Origin: Minwuia sp.
Lineage (GTDB): Bacteria > Pseudomonadota > Alphaproteobacteria > Minwuiales > Minwuiaceae
DNA length: 64,000 nt
NCBI GenBank assembly: GCA_029210175.1
Contig: JARGPL010000027.1
Coordinates: forward strand, 1-64,000
Direction: 5' to 3'
Under the pieces are notes generated by a model. It worked only from the letters and a program-made list of their open reading frames with translations, was not told the origin of the DNA and ran no database searches. The position numbers and the translations under genes are program-made. Below are positions 52,180 to 61,027 of the stretch, in pieces. Position 1 is the stretch's first letter; every line of letters starts with the position of its first letter.

Positions 52180-53937
52180 ATGTCAGCCGTTGATCCGATT
52201 ACCCTTTCCGTCGTGCGCGGTGTTCTGGAAACCACTCAGCGGGAGATGACGCTGGCGCTGGAGAAGACGGCGCGGTCGAGCGTGTTCAATCTGGCGCATG
52301 ACTATTCCAACGCCCTGTTCAACCATGTGCCCGAGATGATCATGCAGGGGCAGGACATTCCGATTCACCTGGGCAGCCTGATCCCGGCAATGAAATGTGT
52401 CGCCGGGTATTTCGGCGACGACATTCATCCCGGTGACGTGATCCTGCACAATGATCCCGCCTACATGGGCAGCCACATGATCGACACCTGCATGTACAAG
52501 CCGGTGTTCTACAAGGGCGAACTGGTGTTCTGGACGGTCTGCAAGGGCCATCTGACCGACATCGGCGGCCCGGTCCCCGCCGGCTACAACCCCGATGCGA
52601 CGGAGATCTATGCGGAGGGTCTGCGAATCCCGCCGGTGAAGATCTACGACAAGGGCGTGCGCCGCTATGACGTGGTCAACCTGCTGCTGACCAACCTGCG
52701 CGCCCGGCGCGACCAGGAAGGTGACCTGAACGCCCAGCTCGGTGCTGTTCAGGTGGGTGAGCGGAACCTGATCGCGCTGCTGGACAAGTATGGTCTGAAG
52801 CAGGTCCAGGACTGCATCGCTGAACTGATGGACATGGCCGACCTCCAGATGCGCAGCCTGATCGCGACGGTGCCGGACGGCACCTACGTCGGCAAGTCCT
52901 CGGTCGAAGATGCCGGCCACGGCTTTGGTGAGCTGGAGATCACGGCGACGGTGACGGTCACCGGCGACAGCTGTCACGTGGCGATCGACAGTCCACCCCA
53001 GATTCCCTACTTCATCAATTCCTACGAGGGCAATTCCTTCTCCGGCGTCTATCTGGGCATCATGATGTTCGCGCAGGTGCCACCGCCCTACAACGAAGGG
53101 CTCTATCGCTGCGTGTCGGTCGACATGGGCGCGAAGGGCACGCTGTGCAACGCGGAAGAACCCGCGCCACACATGAACTGCACCACGACACCGATGGAAA
53201 CACTGACAGACGCAGTCCGCCTGGCATTCGAGGCCGCGGCCCCCGACAAGGTCTCGGCGGGCTGGGGCCATGCCAACGGCTGCAACATTGCCGGCTGGGA
53301 CACCCGCCATGATGAGGAATACGTGTCGATGATCCTGGCGTCGATCATCTCCGGTGCCGGGGCGACGCCGACGCAGGATGGCTGGCACGCATGCGGCCCG
53401 GAATGCTGTTTTGGTGCACTTACATCGGGCGATATCGAGCTGCTGGAATATTCCTATCCGATCGTCATCCACCAATACAGCCTGATGACCGACAGCGGCG
53501 GTGCGGGCAAGTTCCGTGGCGGTTCCGGCACCTGCTGGGAAGTGGAGCCGCTGGACAAGCCCATGGACTTCATCACCTTTGGTGAAGGCCGCCACAACCC
53601 GGCATCGGGTGCGGCAGGCGCATTCTCCCGCATGGTGGAACCCAAGGTCGGACGGATCGAGATCAGCCGTGGCGGCAAGGTCGAGACCATCAAGAACAAC
53701 GTCATCGAAGTGATCAACCCCGGTGAGCGGGCAGCCAACAAGAACCCTGGCGGCGGCGGTTACGGCAATGCCTATGAACGCGACGTCGACGCCGTGATCT
53801 GGGACGTTCGCAACGGCCTGGTATCCATCGAGGGGGCGGCACGCGACTATGGCGTCATCTTCTCCGACCCGGCGAAGCTGGCCGTCGACATGGATGCGAC
53901 GGCCGCCACACGGGGTGCGACCATCGCCGCCGAATAG
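52180..53937 (+). CDS. hyuB: Hydantoinase B/oxoprolinase family subunit (HyuB)
   Basis: The 585-residue subunit has the HyuB/acetone-carboxylase-alpha core: ITLSVVRGVLE at the start, HPGDVILHNDPAYMGSHM near residue 85 and the glycine-rich NKNPGGGGYGN near the end. With HyuA it performs ATP-dependent opening or carboxylation of a cyclic or ketone substrate. TGGAGGA precedes the ATG; the longer frame overlaps the isochorismatase-like gene. The hyuA gene follows after 50 bp. Confidence 0.93.
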   Translation: MSAVDPITLSVVRGVLETTQREMTLALEKTARSSVFNLAHDYSNALFNHVPEMIMQGQDIPIHLGSLIPAMKCVAGYFGDDIHPGDVILHNDPAYMGSHMIDTCMYKPVFYKGELVFWTVCKGHLTDIGGPVPAGYNPDATEIYAEGLRIPPVKIYDKGVRRYDVVNLLLTNLRARRDQEGDLNAQLGAVQVGERNLIALLDKYGLKQVQDCIAELMDMADLQMRSLIATVPDGTYVGKSSVEDAGHGFGELEITATVTVTGDSCHVAIDSPPQIPYFINSYEGNSFSGVYLGIMMFAQVPPPYNEGLYRCVSVDMGAKGTLCNAEEPAPHMNCTTTPMETLTDAVRLAFEAAAPDKVSAGWGHANGCNIAGWDTRHDEEYVSMILASIISGAGATPTQDGWHACGPECCFGALTSGDIELLEYSYPIVIHQYSLMTDSGGAGKFRGGSGTCWEVEPLDKPMDFITFGEGRHNPASGAAGAFSRMVEPKVGRIEISRGGKVETIKNNVIEVINPGERAANKNPGGGGYGNAYERDVDAVIWDVRNGLVSIEGAARDYGVIFSDPAKLAVDMDATAATRGATIAAE

Positions 53938-53987
53938 GCGCAAGGACAAGACCGACAGCGACTGATCACGCCCCGCGTGGAGGAAAC

Positions 53988-56066
53988 ATGCGCACCAAAT
54001 ATCGTCTCGGCGTTGATGCCGGAGGCACGTTCACCGATTTCGTTCTGGCTGACAGGGATGGCACGGTCCACCTGTTCAAGGCGCTGTCGACACCGCATGA
54101 CCCGACCAAAGCGATCTCGAACGGTCTGAAACTGATCTCGGAAGCGGTGGGCCAGACCGCGGAGGAGATCATCTCCCAGTGTGACCTGTGCATCAACGGC
54201 ACGACGGTCGGCCTGAACGCGCTGATCCAGCACAAGGGCGCAAAGGTCGGTCTGATCTGCACCAGGGGGCATGAGGATTCGATCGAGATCCGGCTGGGGC
54301 ACAAGGAAGACGGCTATCGCTACGACGCCACCTATCCGCCAGCAAAGATGCTGGTGCCGCGTTACCTGCGGCGCGGCGTGTCGGAGCGGGTGGTATCCGA
54401 CGGGTCCGTGATGACACCGCTGAACGAACAGGACGTGCGCGGCGCCTGCGAAATGTTCAGGGCGGAAGGCGTGGAGACGGTCGCGATCTCGTTCGTCTGG
54501 TCCGTGCTGCATCAGGATCACGAGCGCCGGGCAGCCGAGATCGTGCGCGAGATGCTGCCCGATGTCTTCCTGACGGTCGGGTCGGAACTGTACCCGCAGA
54601 TCCGCGAATACACCCGCACGTCCACAGCGATCACCAACGCCTACCTTGGTCCGACCCTGAAGAAGTACGTCGGCGGCATCGATGACTATTTCCGCAATCT
54701 CGGGGCGAAGTACCCGGTGCGGTACTTCCAGTCCAATGGCGGTCTGGCCATCGGGCAGGCCATGTCCGACCGGTCAGTCTATGCCATCAACTCCGGCCCG
54801 GCATCCGCACCGCAGGCCGGTCTCTATGTGTGCAGCCCCTTCGGTCATGACGATGTGATCACCGTCGACATGGGCGGCACGTCATTCGACATCACGCTGA
54901 CCAGCGGCGGCAACACGAACATCAACAAGGACATCGATTTCCTGCGCTATCGCATCGGCGTGCCGATGATCCAGGTGGAGACCCTGGGTGCCGGTGGCGG
55001 CTCCATCGGTCTGATCGACGATCTCGGCCTGCTGCAGGTCGGACCGCAGAGCGCCGGTTCAGATCCGGGGCCAGCCTGTTACGGCAACGGCGGCGATCAG
55101 CCGACCGTGACCGACGCCAATCTGGTCCTCGGCTACGTCAATCCCGATGCCCTGCTTGGCGGTCGGATGAAGCTGGATCGGGAGAAATCCTACACGGCGG
55201 TGAAGGAAAAGATCGCCGATCCGCTGGGGATCAGTGTCGAGCGCGCAGCGCACGGCATGTTCACCATCGTCAACAACAACATGGTCAACGGCATCCGCCG
55301 CGTGTCGGTGGAACGGGGCTACGACCCGCGTGACTTCGTGCTGGTGGCCGCAGGTGGCGCAGGTTCTGCGCACATCACGGCTCTGGCGAAGGAAATGGGG
55401 ATCAGCACGGTGCTGGTGCCGAAGCTGGCATCCGGCCTCTGCGCCTTCGGCCAGATCATTTCCGACGTGAAGTACAACTACATGGCCACCTGCCCATTGC
55501 GACTGGAAGGCGATGCGGCCTACGCCCAGATCAATGACACCTATGCGGATATCGAGGAGACCGGGGTCAAGCATCTGCTGGCTGACGGTTTCGAGAATGA
55601 TCGCATCATGATCCGCCGTCGGATCGACATGCGCTATGTCGGTCAGGTGCACGAATGCTCGGTGGATATCGAGAATTTCACCATCGACGCCGAATCCGTC
55701 GACCAGTTGCGCAATGCGTTCCATGCCAAGCATGAACAGCTCTACACCTACTCCGAGAAGAACACCCCGATCGAGGTGGTGAACCTGGAAAGCACCCTGT
55801 ATGGCCGTGTTGACCGCCCTGACATGCCGAAACTGGCAGCGGGGGCCGATGTCGCGGATGCCATCAAGTCGCACCGCCCGATGATCTTCACCGCCGACGG
55901 TGCTGCCATCGATGGCCCGGTCTACGACGGGTCCAGACTTGGTGCAGGTGCGGTCATTGCCGGCCCGGCCGTCATCGAGGAAACCACGACCACCATCGTC
56001 ATTGAACCGGATTGGCAGACCTCGCTTCATGAGAGCGGCAGCTATATCCTGACACGTACCGACTGA
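53988..56066 (+). CDS. hyuA: Hydantoinase A/oxoprolinase family subunit (HyuA)
   Basis: The 692-residue ATP-binding subunit has the N-terminal phosphate loop LGVDAGGTFTDFVLAD. The actin-like core has TVDMGGTSFDITL near residue 300, VAAGGAGSAHITALAKEMG near residue 455, and a C-terminal beta domain ending before residue 692. It phosphorylates the substrate carbonyl for HyuB. Known pairs open N-methylhydantoin, 5-oxoproline or caprolactam, or carboxylate acetone; the sequence does not decide. AGGAAA precedes the ATG. Confidence 0.93.
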   Translation: MRTKYRLGVDAGGTFTDFVLADRDGTVHLFKALSTPHDPTKAISNGLKLISEAVGQTAEEIISQCDLCINGTTVGLNALIQHKGAKVGLICTRGHEDSIEIRLGHKEDGYRYDATYPPAKMLVPRYLRRGVSERVVSDGSVMTPLNEQDVRGACEMFRAEGVETVAISFVWSVLHQDHERRAAEIVREMLPDVFLTVGSELYPQIREYTRTSTAITNAYLGPTLKKYVGGIDDYFRNLGAKYPVRYFQSNGGLAIGQAMSDRSVYAINSGPASAPQAGLYVCSPFGHDDVITVDMGGTSFDITLTSGGNTNINKDIDFLRYRIGVPMIQVETLGAGGGSIGLIDDLGLLQVGPQSAGSDPGPACYGNGGDQPTVTDANLVLGYVNPDALLGGRMKLDREKSYTAVKEKIADPLGISVERAAHGMFTIVNNNMVNGIRRVSVERGYDPRDFVLVAAGGAGSAHITALAKEMGISTVLVPKLASGLCAFGQIISDVKYNYMATCPLRLEGDAAYAQINDTYADIEETGVKHLLADGFENDRIMIRRRIDMRYVGQVHECSVDIENFTIDAESVDQLRNAFHAKHEQLYTYSEKNTPIEVVNLESTLYGRVDRPDMPKLAAGADVADAIKSHRPMIFTADGAAIDGPVYDGSRLGAGAVIAGPAVIEETTTTIVIEPDWQTSLHESGSYILTRTD

Positions 56067-56089
56067 GGACGCAGGCAAGGAGGCAGATC

Positions 56090-56827
56090 ATGGCCGTCGA
56101 GATCAATTGCGACATGGGCGAGAGCTTCGGGCTCTACAAGATGGGTGATGATGAGGGGCTGATGCCGTTCATCACGGTGGCCAACGTCGCCTGTGGCTTC
56201 CACGGATCCGACTTCAATCACATGCGTACCACGGTGCAACTGGCCAAGCGCCATGGCGTGCGTGTCGGCGCGCATCCGTCACTGCCCGACCTGCAGGGCT
56301 TTGGCCGTCGCGAGATGAAGATGGATCGTGAGGAAATGGCCAACTGCCTGATCTATCAGATCGGTGCGCTGAAGGGATTCCTGGAAGCGGAAGGCATGAC
56401 GCTGAACCATATCAAGCCGCACGGATCGCTTTATGGCATGGCGGCGAACCAGGAACACATTGCCCACGCCGTGGCCGATGCGGCAGACGTGTTCAAGGTG
56501 CCGATATTCGGCATGATCGGCACCCTGCACGAGGAAATCTATCCCGCGCGCGGGCATGAACTTGTCGCGGAGTATTACGCCGACCTGTTCTATGGCGATG
56601 CAGGCAACCTGATCGTCACCCGCGTGCATGATCCGGTGGACCCGGCAGACTCCGCCGCCCGCGCCGTCCGCGCGGTGAAGGAGGGCAAGACCCTGTCCAC
56701 CGGGGGCGTCGACGTGGCCGTCCGGGCCGACAGCATCTGCGTCCACTCGGATACGCCGAATGCGCAGGCGGTGGCAGAGGCCGTCTACGCCGCCATCACG
56801 CCCTACATGGCCCAGGCCGCCGAATAA
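56090..56827 (+). CDS. pxpA: LamB/YcsF family protein, divergent 5-oxoprolinase subunit A
   Basis: The 245-residue protein has the family's INCDMGESFG start, HPSLPDLQGFGRREM and the KPHGSLY motif. The usual ACGFHAGDP loop is altered to A34-C-G-F-H-G-S-D-F, and KPHGALYN to KPHGSLYG. With PxpB and PxpC this family makes an ATP-dependent 5-oxoprolinase. The altered loops suggest a different lactam or amide. AAGGAGG precedes the ATG. It sits between HyuA and a biotin carrier. Confidence 0.88.
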   Translation: MAVEINCDMGESFGLYKMGDDEGLMPFITVANVACGFHGSDFNHMRTTVQLAKRHGVRVGAHPSLPDLQGFGRREMKMDREEMANCLIYQIGALKGFLEAEGMTLNHIKPHGSLYGMAANQEHIAHAVADAADVFKVPIFGMIGTLHEEIYPARGHELVAEYYADLFYGDAGNLIVTRVHDPVDPADSAARAVRAVKEGKTLSTGGVDVAVRADSICVHSDTPNAQAVAEAVYAAITPYMAQAAE

Positions 56828-56868
56828 GCCAGAGACCCGCAGGACCCCCCAATCCAGAGGAAAATGAC

Positions 56869-57105
56869 ATGGCCGAACAGATTGTTTCACCGCTTCCCGG
56901 CACCTTCTACCGCAAGCCGTCCCCGGATGAGCCCAACTTCAAGGATGAAGGCGATGCCGTCGCCGTGGGCGACGTGATCGGGCTGGTGGAAGTGATGAAG
57001 ACCTTCAATGAAGTGAAGGCCGACAAGGCCGGCACCATTGCCAGCTTCCTGGCTGACAATGAAGAGGCCGTCATGGCCGGTCAGCCGCTGCTCGACCTCA
57101 GCTGA
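56869..57105 (+). CDS. Stand-alone biotin carrier protein (AccB-like)
   Basis: This 78-residue protein is a single biotinyl domain resembling the C-terminal part of AccB. It has SPLPGTFYRKPSPDEPNF, a thumb-like loop, and the biotin lysine K44 in EVMKTF (the usual motif is AMKM). Biotin would carry CO2 between the biotin carboxylase encoded next and a carboxyltransferase. The AccB N-terminal region is absent. The context ties it to the PxpB/PxpC-type proteins, not to fatty acid synthesis. Confidence 0.92.
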   Translation: MAEQIVSPLPGTFYRKPSPDEPNFKDEGDAVAVGDVIGLVEVMKTFNEVKADKAGTIASFLADNEEAVMAGQPLLDLS

Positions 57106-57114
57106 GCCGCCGTC

Positions 57115-58476
57115 ATGGCCATCAAGAAACTGCTCGTCGCCAACCGTGGCGAGATCGCTGTCCGCATCATCCGGGCCGCGCAGGCCCTGAATATCAGGAC
57201 CGTTCAGGCGCACAGCATGGCGGATGCGGATTCGCTGGCTGTGCAGATGGCGGATGAGGCCGTGAATATCGGCCCGCCACATGCCGCCAAGTCGTATCTG
57301 AAGGTGGACGCCGTACTGCAGGCCGCAAGGGACAGCGGCGCGAACGCGATTCATCCCGGTTATGGTTTCCTGTCAGAGAACGCAGCATTCGCACAGGCCG
57401 TCGAAGATGCCGGGCTGATCTTTGTCGGCCCGACACCGGACACCATCTCCCGCCTGGGAGACAAGGCCGCTGCACGTGCGGCAGCCGAGGACGCGGGCGT
57501 GCCGACCGTACCTGGCAGCGTCGGCGTTCTGGAAACCATTGACGACGCCCGCGAAGCCGCCGAGCGCATCGGCTATCCGGTGATGATAAAGGCGTCTGCC
57601 GGCGGTGGCGGGCGCGGCATCAAGATCGCCGACACTGCGGACGAACTGGCGAAACTGGTATCCCAGGCCCGGTCGGAAGCGCAGTCGGCGTTCGGCGACG
57701 GCAGCCTGTACATGGAAAAGCTGGTGCGCAACGCCCGGCATATAGAGGTTCAGGTGCTGGGCGATGGTACTGACGCGGTGCATTGCTTCGAGCGTGAATG
57801 CTCCATGCAGCGTCGCCGCCAGAAGGTCTGGGAGGAGGCACCGTCTGCAGCGCTGGATGACGCCAAGCGACAGGCCATCTGCAAATCCGCCGTGGACCTG
57901 GCCCGATCCGTCGGTTATCGCGGCGCGGGCACGCTGGAATACCTGTTCGACGACGCCAGCGGGAAGTTCTATTTCATCGAGATGAACACCCGCATCCAGG
58001 TGGAACATCCGGTGTCGGAGATGATTACCGGCATTGATCTGGTGCAGGAAATGATCCGCATCGCCGGGGGCGAGAAACTGCGCATGAAGCAGGACGAGAT
58101 CGCCATCAACGGCCATGCGATCGAGTGCCGGATCAACGCGGAAGACCCATCGAACAACTTCATGCCCGGACCCGGTACCATCGAACGGCTGGTCGTGCCG
58201 ACGGCAGACCACGTGCGTTTCGACACGCTGCTCTACGAAGGCTACACGATCCCGCCATTCTATGACTCACTGCTGGGCAAGCTGATCGTGCACGGTCCCG
58301 ACCGGGCCACCGCGATCAAGCGCATGGCCGAAGCCCTGGATGGGCTGAAGATCGACGGGCTGAAGACGACGATCCCGCTGCATCAGGCTCTGGCGCAGTC
58401 GTCCGATGTCATGAAGAATGCCATTCACACGCAATATCTCGAGCCTTGGCTCGAAGCCAATCCGATCCCGTCCTGA
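57115..58476 (+). CDS. Biotin carboxylase (AccC-like)
   Basis: The 453-residue ATP-grasp enzyme has LLVANRGEIAVRIIRAA at the start, the ATP-binding glycine loop KASAGGGGRGIKIA, ERECSMQRRRQKVWEEAPS and FIEMNTRIQVEHPVSEMITG. It carboxylates biotin on the carrier protein with ATP and bicarbonate. It starts 9 bp after the carrier gene and is followed by pxpB-like and pxpC-like genes. Together they match the domain set of urea carboxylase spread over four genes. Confidence 0.94.
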   Translation: MAIKKLLVANRGEIAVRIIRAAQALNIRTVQAHSMADADSLAVQMADEAVNIGPPHAAKSYLKVDAVLQAARDSGANAIHPGYGFLSENAAFAQAVEDAGLIFVGPTPDTISRLGDKAAARAAAEDAGVPTVPGSVGVLETIDDAREAAERIGYPVMIKASAGGGGRGIKIADTADELAKLVSQARSEAQSAFGDGSLYMEKLVRNARHIEVQVLGDGTDAVHCFERECSMQRRRQKVWEEAPSAALDDAKRQAICKSAVDLARSVGYRGAGTLEYLFDDASGKFYFIEMNTRIQVEHPVSEMITGIDLVQEMIRIAGGEKLRMKQDEIAINGHAIECRINAEDPSNNFMPGPGTIERLVVPTADHVRFDTLLYEGYTIPPFYDSLLGKLIVHGPDRATAIKRMAEALDGLKIDGLKTTIPLHQALAQSSDVMKNAIHTQYLEPWLEANPIPS

Positions 58477-58502
58477 CGCGATCCAGAGGAGGTTTTCTCT
58501 CA

Positions 58503-59372
58503 ATGGAATCCAGATACACCTTCGGTGGTGACGAGCACGTATTCTGCGAAGTCGACACCGAAATGTCGTTGGAGGCTTTCTTCAAGAGCCTCTCCATGAC
58601 CAACGCGATCCGCGAGAGCCAGATTCGCGGCGTGACCGAGATCTGCCCGGCCAATGCTTCCTTCCAGGTGAAGTTCGACCCCGACATCATCAAGCCCGAT
58701 GACATGCTGGCAGAAATCCAGAAGCTGGAAGTGCAGGCAGAGAATGCGGATGCCACCATGGACACCCGCATTGTCGAGGTGCCCGTGCTGTACAACGACC
58801 CCTGGACGCACGAGACGCTGATGCGGTTCCGTGAACGCCATCAGGATCCCAGCGGCACGGATCTGGATTATTCGGCGCGCATCAATGGCTATGAAACCGT
58901 CGATGACTTCATCGCCGCCCATTCCGGGTCGCCCTGGTTCGTGTCCATGGTCGGCTTTGTTGCCGGTCTGCCGTTCCTGTATCAGACCGTGGAGCGCCAG
59001 AGGCAGATCGAGGTGCCGAAGTACCTGCGCCCGCGCACCGACACCCCGAAACTGACGGTCGGTTACGGCGGCTGCTTCAGCTGCATCTATTCGGTGCGTG
59101 GTGCCGGCGGCTATCAGATGTTCGGCGTCACGCCGATGCCGATCTTCGACCCGCAGCAGCAGATCAATTATCTGCGTGATTTCATGGTCTTCTTCAAACC
59201 GGGGGACCTGGTGAAATTCTCGCCCATCGACCGCGACACCTATGACGCAGCCGTGGAGCAGGTCGACGCGAATACCTACGAGCCGAAGATCCGCGACGTG
59301 CGGTTCTCCCTCGACGAATTCAATGCCGACGCAGATGCCTGCAACACCAAGCTGGAGGGAGCACTGAAATGA
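58503..59372 (+). CDS. pxpB: Divergent PxpB/KipI family protein (AHS1 domain)
   Basis: The 289-residue protein has the AHS1 (allophanate hydrolase subunit 1) layout, longer than usual PxpB. The signature GFxPGFxYL appears as GFVAGLPFLY, and the later region reads VGYGGCFSCIYSVRGAGGYQMFGVTPMP where others have VGIAGxQTGIY. The fold is clear but active-site loops differ. AHS1 plus AHS2 form the carboxyltransferase of urea carboxylase and part of 5-oxoprolinase. GAGGAGG precedes the ATG at 58503. It overlaps pxpC by 4 bp. Confidence 0.87.
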   Translation: MESRYTFGGDEHVFCEVDTEMSLEAFFKSLSMTNAIRESQIRGVTEICPANASFQVKFDPDIIKPDDMLAEIQKLEVQAENADATMDTRIVEVPVLYNDPWTHETLMRFRERHQDPSGTDLDYSARINGYETVDDFIAAHSGSPWFVSMVGFVAGLPFLYQTVERQRQIEVPKYLRPRTDTPKLTVGYGGCFSCIYSVRGAGGYQMFGVTPMPIFDPQQQINYLRDFMVFFKPGDLVKFSPIDRDTYDAAVEQVDANTYEPKIRDVRFSLDEFNADADACNTKLEGALK

Positions 59373-60334
59373 TCAAGGTTCTCAATCCCGGCCTCGCCAC
59401 CAGCGTCCAGGACATGGGGCGTCACGGCTATTACCACCTGGGCATCCCGCAGTCCGGCGGCATGGATCAGCTGGCCCTGCAGGCGGCAAACCTGCTGGTT
59501 GGCAACCCGTCCGACGCGGCCGTGCTGGAAGCCACCTTCATGGGCCCGGAGCTGGAATTCACCGCCGACACGGTTGTTGCGGTCACCGGCGCAGCCATGA
59601 CACCGAAAGTGGACGGCGAAGCACAGGACAACTGGCACTCCTTCCCCGTGAAGGCAGGCCAGGTGCTCAGCTTCGACTACCTGAAAGGTGGCGCACGTGC
59701 CTACATCGCGGTTGCTGGCGGCATCGACGTGCCCGTCGTGCTGGGCAGCCGTTCCACCTACACCCTGGGTGCACTCGGCGGCTTCCAGGGTCGCACCATT
59801 GCCGTCGGTGACGAGATTCCGGTGGGCAAGGCCAAGGGCACGGCAGGCAAGACCCTTGATGCGTCCCTGCGTCGTGGGCCGGATTCACCGGCAGAGATCA
59901 GGGTTCTGCCCGGTATCTACTGGCATTGGGTGACCGATGAATCCGGTGCCCAGTTCTATGCCGACACCTGGAAGGTTGCGCCGGAAGCTGACCGTATCGG
60001 CTATCGCTTCCGCGGCGGTGAGCCGATCCAGTTCACTGAGCGCGAACGGCCCTTCGGTGCCGGGTCCGATCCGTCGAACATCGTGGATGGCTGCTATCCC
60101 TATGGCTCCATCCAGGTGCCGGGCGGGACGGAACCGATCATCCTGCACCGCGATGCGGTGTCCGGTGGTGGCTACTTCATGCTGGGAACCGTCATCTCCG
60201 CCGACATGGACCTGATTGGCCAGATGCAGCCGCACACGCCGACACGGTTCGTGAAGGTGACGATGGATCAGGCCCTGCAGGCCCGCGCCGATCGGGCGGC
60301 CCTGATCGAGAAGATCAAGCAAGCACTCGGTTGA
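59369..60334 (+). CDS. pxpC: PxpC/KipA family protein (AHS2 domain)
   Basis: The 321-residue AHS2 domain protein has IKVLNPGLATSVQDMGRHGY at the start and GIPQSGGMDQLALQAANLLVGN. AVTGAAM lies near residue 73, and VLGSRSTYTLGALGGFQGR lies near residue 126. It pairs with the AHS1 protein encoded just before it (ATGA overlap). With the biotin carboxylase and carrier in the same operon, a carboxyltransferase role is plausible. It is the last gene of the cluster. Confidence 0.91.
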   Translation: MIKVLNPGLATSVQDMGRHGYYHLGIPQSGGMDQLALQAANLLVGNPSDAAVLEATFMGPELEFTADTVVAVTGAAMTPKVDGEAQDNWHSFPVKAGQVLSFDYLKGGARAYIAVAGGIDVPVVLGSRSTYTLGALGGFQGRTIAVGDEIPVGKAKGTAGKTLDASLRRGPDSPAEIRVLPGIYWHWVTDESGAQFYADTWKVAPEADRIGYRFRGGEPIQFTERERPFGAGSDPSNIVDGCYPYGSIQVPGGTEPIILHRDAVSGGGYFMLGTVISADMDLIGQMQPHTPTRFVKVTMDQALQARADRAALIEKIKQALG

Positions 60335-60356
60335 ACCGAGACGCATTCCGGACCGG

Positions 60357-60382
60357 GACGGGCGTCGCACGCGGCGCCCGTC
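60357..60382 (+). terminator. Hairpin at the end of the hyu-pxp operon
   Basis: GACGGGCG and CGCCCGTC form a perfect 8-bp GC stem with a 10-nt loop, 22 nt after the pxpC stop. There is no T-tract. A second perfect stem, CTCGGTT-G-AACCGAG (60326-60340), spans the stop codon itself. Confidence 0.5.
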
Positions 60383-60470
60383 ACCACTTGGTCACAAAGC
60401 GACCTTGTATTCGCCCTGCCCGGCTGCCGATAATGCAGGCAGTCAATTCACGCGTTGCGGTGAGGTTGTG

Positions 60471-60995
60471 ATGAGAACACTCGGCAGGATCCTGATGCTC
60501 GGGGCGGCAGCCACTGTGCTGCTGGCGGGGCCAGCCATGGCCCAGCAGACGGCAACCGGGAACGCGGAAGTCATCAAGGTCTATGAGCAGGGGACGCTGA
60601 CCCCCGCAGACATCCGTGCCTGCATGCGACAGGACCAGCGGCTGGTGGACCAGGAAAAGCGCCTGGTGGCCTATCAGCAGAGCATGACGACCTACCGTGA
60701 ACGGATCCGCGCGCTGGAAGCCGACCTCGACAAGCGGCGGAAACAGATCGACGGCACCGATCCGGCGGCGGTCACCGAATACAACACCCGCGTCGAACGC
60801 CACCGCACGATGATCGACACCTTCAACGATGAAATGCTGCCGACCCTCGACCAGCGCCGCGACCAGCTGAACAAGCTGGTCAGTGACTACAACGCCCGCT
60901 GCGCCGACAAGAGCTATTTCGAGGAAGACTGGCAGGCCGCCCTGGCCGAACTGGGCATTGCCGACCCCCGCCCGACCAAGAGCGGCGGGAAGTAG
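60471..60995 (+). CDS. Periplasmic coiled-coil protein of unknown function
   Basis: The 174-residue protein has a Sec signal peptide (about residues 1-25, ending AMAQ). A long charged coiled coil (about 55-145) carries one cysteine at each end (ADIRACMRQD and YNARCADKS), which could form a disulfide. The family was not recognised. The ATG at 60471 follows TGAGG. It lies after the pxp terminator, so it is probably separate from that operon. Confidence 0.8.
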   Translation: MRTLGRILMLGAAATVLLAGPAMAQQTATGNAEVIKVYEQGTLTPADIRACMRQDQRLVDQEKRLVAYQQSMTTYRERIRALEADLDKRRKQIDGTDPAAVTEYNTRVERHRTMIDTFNDEMLPTLDQRRDQLNKLVSDYNARCADKSYFEEDWQAALAELGIADPRPTKSGGK

Positions 60996-61027
60996 CACCC
61001 GTCACGCACCTCGCAGGTCCGCCGCCC

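Noticed and set aside
56090-60334. Urea amidolyase or guanidine carboxylase assignment
   Set aside because: The carboxylase parts fit, but there is no allophanate hydrolase amidase and no CgdAB-like deiminase. The PxpA and HyuAB genes point to a cyclic amide instead.
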